Origin: Nocardioides sp. ChNu-153
Lineage (GTDB): Bacteria > Actinomycetota > Actinomycetes > Propionibacteriales > Nocardioidaceae
Length of the DNA stretch: 64,000 bases
Direction: 5' to 3'
Assembly (NCBI RefSeq): GCF_030466625.1
Contig: NZ_JADEVT010000001.1
Coordinates: 558,001-622,000 of the forward strand
The notes beneath the pieces are model-generated. The model saw only the letters and a program-made list of their open reading frames with translations, did not search any database and had not been told where the DNA came from. This document shows positions 61,374 through 64,000 of the stretch, one piece after another. The translations under genes were made by a program, and so were the position numbers. Each line of letters opens with the position of its first letter. Within the stretch, counting starts at the first letter, position 1.

Positions 61374-62624
61374 GTGCGCGTCACCGTCGTCGGCATCGGC
61401 GCGGACGGCTGGCCGGGCGTGCCCGAGCGGCTGCGCGCCGTGGTCACGGGGGCGGAGGTCCTCCTGGGCGGCGAGCGCCACCTCGCGTTGGTGCCCGCCG
61501 TACCCGGTCAGGTGCGCGAGCCCTGGCCCTCCCCGCTCAGGGCGGGCCTGCCCGCCCTGCTGGAGCGGTACGCCGGCCGCGACGTCGTCGCGCTGGCCTC
61601 CGGCGACCCGTTCGTCTCGGGCATCGGCACGACGCTCGTCGACCTGCTCGGCCCCGACGCGGTGCTCGCCGAGCCGGCCGTGTCGTCGGTGGCGCTGGTC
61701 CGGGCCCGCCTCGGCTGGTCGGCGGAAGGCAGCGTCGTCGTCAGCGCCGTGGGGCGGGACGTGCGCCGGGTGCTGCGCGAGCTGGCGCCGGGGCGTCGCG
61801 TGATCGTGCTGTCCGCCGACGCCACCACCCCGGGCGACCTCGCCGCCCTCCTCGCGATGAGCGGGTGGGGCGCCGCCCGCCTGACGGTCCTCGGCGACCT
61901 CGGCGCGGCCGAGGAGTCGCGCCTGGCGGCGACGGCCGACGCCTGGGCCGCCGACCCGCCCGTGTTCGGCGACCTCACCGTGGTGGCCGTGGAGGCCCCC
62001 GCGATCGCGCCCGCCGACGCCCCCGTGACCTGGACGTCCGGCCTGCCCGACGAGGCGTTCGAGCACGACGGTCAGCTGACGAAGCGCGACCTGCGGGCCG
62101 CGGCGCTGGCCCGGCTCGCGCCGTACCCCGGTGCGCTGCTGTGGGACGTCGGCGCCGGTGCCGGCTCGGTCGGCGTCGAGTGGATGCGCGCCCACCCGGC
62201 CTGCCGGACGGTCGCCGTCGAGGCGGACGCCCAGCGCGCCGCGCGGGTACGGCGCAACGCGGGCCGCCTCGGCGTGCCCGACCTGCGCGTCGTCCACGGG
62301 AGCGCGCCGGACGCCCTGGCCGGGCTGCCGGCGCCGGACGCCGTCTTCGTCGGCGGCGGCGCCACCCGCGCCGGCGTGCTCGAGGCGTGCGTCGCCGCGC
62401 TGCGCCCTGGCGGGCGCCTGGTGGTGCACGGCGTCACCGTCGAGACGGAGGCGCTGCTGGCGCGCTGGCACGGCGAGCGCGGGGGAGAGCTGACGCGCCA
62501 CGTGGTCGAGACCGCCACGCCCATCGGCTCGTTCCGCGGCTTCACCCCCGCCCGCGCCGTGACCCAGTGGGCGTGGACCGCACCTGCCGACCACCCCGCC
62601 GACGACCCCGAGGAGCCCGCGTGA
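61338..62624 (+). CDS. cobL: Precorrin-6B C5,15-methyltransferase/decarboxylase (CbiE-CbiT fusion)
   Basis: The protein has 428 residues counted from the first GTG. The N-terminal CbiE-like tetrapyrrole methylase (about 13-205) has VVGIGADGWPGVP and LASGDPFVSGIGTTL. The C-terminal CbiT-like SAM methyltransferase (about 228-410) has LWDVGAGAGSVGVEWMR and VFVGGGATRAGVLE. It methylates at C5 and C15 and decarboxylates the acetate at C12 in the aerobic route. Which GTG is used is uncertain because of the repeats. The stop overlaps cobM by four bases (GTGA). Confidence 0.95.
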   Translation: MSGPVSGSVSGPVRVTVVGIGADGWPGVPERLRAVVTGAEVLLGGERHLALVPAVPGQVREPWPSPLRAGLPALLERYAGRDVVALASGDPFVSGIGTTLVDLLGPDAVLAEPAVSSVALVRARLGWSAEGSVVVSAVGRDVRRVLRELAPGRRVIVLSADATTPGDLAALLAMSGWGAARLTVLGDLGAAEESRLAATADAWAADPPVFGDLTVVAVEAPAIAPADAPVTWTSGLPDEAFEHDGQLTKRDLRAAALARLAPYPGALLWDVGAGAGSVGVEWMRAHPACRTVAVEADAQRAARVRRNAGRLGVPDLRVVHGSAPDALAGLPAPDAVFVGGGATRAGVLEACVAALRPGGRLVVHGVTVETEALLARWHGERGGELTRHVVETATPIGSFRGFTPARAVTQWAWTAPADHPADDPEEPA

Positions 62625-63397
62625 CCGTCCACTTCGTCGGTGCCGGCCCCGGCGCCGCGGACCTGCTGACCCTGCGCGCCGCGCGGATGCTGGGGGAGGC
62701 CGACGTGGTGCTCTACCCGGGCACCTACCTCGACGCCGCCGTGCTCGAGCACGCCCGGCCCGGCGCACGGCTGGTCGACACCCAGGACCTCGACCTCGAC
62801 GCCATCACCGCCGAGCTCGTCGCGGCCGACCGCGCCGGCGGCGACGTGGTGCGGCTGACCTCGGGCGACCCGTCGCTCTACTCGGCGCTGTTCGAGCAGA
62901 CGCGGCGCCTCGACGCGGCGGGCGTCACGTGGGACGTGACGCCCGGGGTGCCGGCGTACGCCGCCGCGGCGGCCCGCGTGGGCCGCGAGCTGACGGTGCC
63001 GCTCGTGGCGCAGTCGGTGGTGCTGACCCGCACCCAGGCGCGTTCGACCGCCATGCCGGAGGGCGAGTCGTTGGAGGCGTTCGCCGCCACCGGCGCCACG
63101 CTGGTGCTCCACCTCGCGATCACCCGCACCCGCGAGCTCGCCGCGGCCCTGGCCGCGTCGTACGGCGACGACTGCCCGGTGGCGGTCGTCTACCGCGCCT
63201 CGCAGCCGGGGGAGCAGGTGCTGACCGGCACGCTCGCGACCGTCGCCGACGCCGTGGAGGCGGCCGGGCTGCGCCAGGCCGCCGTCATCCTCGTGGGCCG
63301 GGCGCTCACGGGCGCCCGCCTCGAGGGGGCGGGGGAGTCCTACCTGTACGACGCCGCGCGTGACCGCTCGCTGAAGCGGACCGGGCCGGGCGCCTAG
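62621..63397 (+). CDS. cobM: Precorrin-4 C11-methyltransferase
   Basis: The protein has 258 residues of tetrapyrrole methylase fold: VHFVGAGPGAADLLTLRAAR, VVLYPGTYLDAAVLEHA, RLTSGDPSLYSALFEQ and DVTPGVPAYAAAAARVG. It methylates C11 of precorrin-4 in the aerobic pathway, fitting cobK and cobL nearby. GTG overlaps the cobL stop. The transcript ends close to the converging AraC-type gene. Confidence 0.95.
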   Translation: MTVHFVGAGPGAADLLTLRAARMLGEADVVLYPGTYLDAAVLEHARPGARLVDTQDLDLDAITAELVAADRAGGDVVRLTSGDPSLYSALFEQTRRLDAAGVTWDVTPGVPAYAAAAARVGRELTVPLVAQSVVLTRTQARSTAMPEGESLEAFAATGATLVLHLAITRTRELAAALAASYGDDCPVAVVYRASQPGEQVLTGTLATVADAVEAAGLRQAAVILVGRALTGARLEGAGESYLYDAARDRSLKRTGPGA

Positions 63398-63410
63398 GGC
63401 ACCGGGCCCG

Positions 63411-64000
63411 TCAGGTCGCGGCGAACCGGCGGCGGTACGCCGTCGGCGTGGTGGCGAAGGTGGCCGCGAAGTTCTGCCGGAGCGTCACCACGCTGCCGAA
63501 GCCGCAGGCCCGGGCGACGCGCTCGACGGGCCAGTCGGTCACCTCGAGGAGGCGCCGTGCCTCGTCGAGGCGCCGGCGCAGCACCCACCGGGCCGGCGTC
63601 GACCCCACCACCTGGCTGAAGCGGCGGATGAAGTTGCGCGTGCTCATGCCGGCGTGCGCCGCAAGGGCGTCGACACCCAGGTCGGCGCCGAGGTGCGCCA
63701 GCGCCCAGTGGAGCGTGGGCCACAGGTCGTCGGCTCCACCCGGCTCGGGCAGGGGCCGGTCGACGTACTGCGCCTGGTCGCCGTCGCGGTGGGGGGCGAC
63801 CACCAGGTGCCGGGCGAGCGTGGTCGCCGCGGCGGAGCCCAGCGCGGTGCGCACGACGTGGAGGCAGGAGTCGAGGGCCGAGGCGGTGCCCGCGGACGTG
63901 AGGACGTCGCCGTGGTCGACGTAGAGGGCCGACTCGTCGACGGCGACCGCGGGCCGCCGGCGGGCCAGCTCCTGCGTCGCTCCCCAGTGCGTGACCGCCG
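63411..64000 (-). CDS. GlxA-family AraC-type transcriptional regulator (partial, N-terminus beyond right edge)
   Basis: About 196 C-terminal residues are visible. The rightmost part (VDESALYVDHGDVLTSAGTA, then SALDSCLHVV) is the DJ-1/PfpI-like amidotransferase domain typical of GlxA regulators. The C-terminal AraC domain has two helix-turn-helices (VDALAAHAGMSTRNFIRRFS and VERVARACGFGSVVTLRQNF). The ligand is unknown. It converges with cobM after 13 bases and is not obviously part of the cobalamin cluster. Confidence 0.88.
   Translation of the reverse strand, partial: AVTHWGATQELARRRPAVAVDESALYVDHGDVLTSAGTASALDSCLHVVRTALGSAAATTLARHLVVAPHRDGDQAQYVDRPLPEPGGADDLWPTLHWALAHLGADLGVDALAAHAGMSTRNFIRRFSQVVGSTPARWVLRRRLDEARRLLEVTDWPVERVARACGFGSVVTLRQNFAATFATTPTAYRRRFAAT

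Noticed and set aside
52146..64000. A complete cobalamin operon including CobN and the early methyltransferases
   Set aside because: Those genes are not in the window; only cobQ, K, D, B-C, O, L, M and a ChlID-type chelatase are present.

Overview
The window is 64 kb of very GC-rich DNA. Dense genes, GTG starts, many 4-base GTGA/ATGA stop-start overlaps, DUF3263 proteins, a CIRCE-controlled groL without groES, and an XPB-type helicase paired with a helicase-associated/WYL-like protein all point to a high-GC Gram-positive actinobacterium. The Nocardioides/Nocardioidaceae area is my best guess, from gene content only.

Layout. Positions 1 to about 2,770 look like the right end of an integrated mobile element. 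It holds a MerR-like regulator cut by the window edge, a tyrosine recombinase, two or three small unknown proteins, a DUF3263 protein, an intact tRNA-Thr with encoded CCA, and then the 5' half of a second, broken tRNA-Thr (2761-2803). From 2,800 on the DNA looks chromosomal. A pirin/PdxY/YgiD cluster faces a MarR regulator and shares a candidate palindromic operator with it. Next come ung, a PLP decarboxylase broken by a one-base frameshift, an MFS carrier and a PhaC-like hydrolase (6.2-11 kb). A glutamate-synthase-like flavoprotein and the trehalose genes otsA and otsB follow, flanking a DUF3263/LytR_C pair (11-16 kb). Then come threonine synthase under a SAM-I riboswitch, an SGNH hydrolase, an ATP-grasp protein and groL with two CIRCE boxes (16-21.5 kb).

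The middle (21.5-43.7 kb) is a mix: an AlkB-like dioxygenase, an ABC exporter pair, a DasR-like GntR regulator, a MobA-like nucleotidyltransferase, a lipoprotein hydrolase, a secreted repeat protein, an MpaB-type oxygenase, RtcB RNA ligase, a free L7/L12 C-terminal domain, an aspartate aminotransferase, a MerR-SulP unit, a DUF222/HNH protein and several small membrane proteins. At 43.7-48.1 kb lie the XPB-like helicase and its partner. At 48.2-52.1 kb lies a PP2C / FHA / RDD-FHA module with no kinase in view.

The right end (52.2-63.4 kb) is a cobalamin cluster. cobQ-cobK run rightward and converge on cobD, a cobB-cobC fusion, cobO and a fused ChlI-ChlD-type chelatase, which share a cobalamin riboswitch. 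A Nudix gene, cobL and cobM then run rightward. A GlxA-type AraC regulator is cut by the right edge.

Two architectural signals recur. Many genes have a TANNNT-like hexamer exactly 6-7 bases before the start codon and no Shine-Dalgarno, which suggests leaderless mRNAs. Operon joints are often GTGA overlaps, which suggests translational coupling. All functions below come from reading the sequence; no database search was possible.
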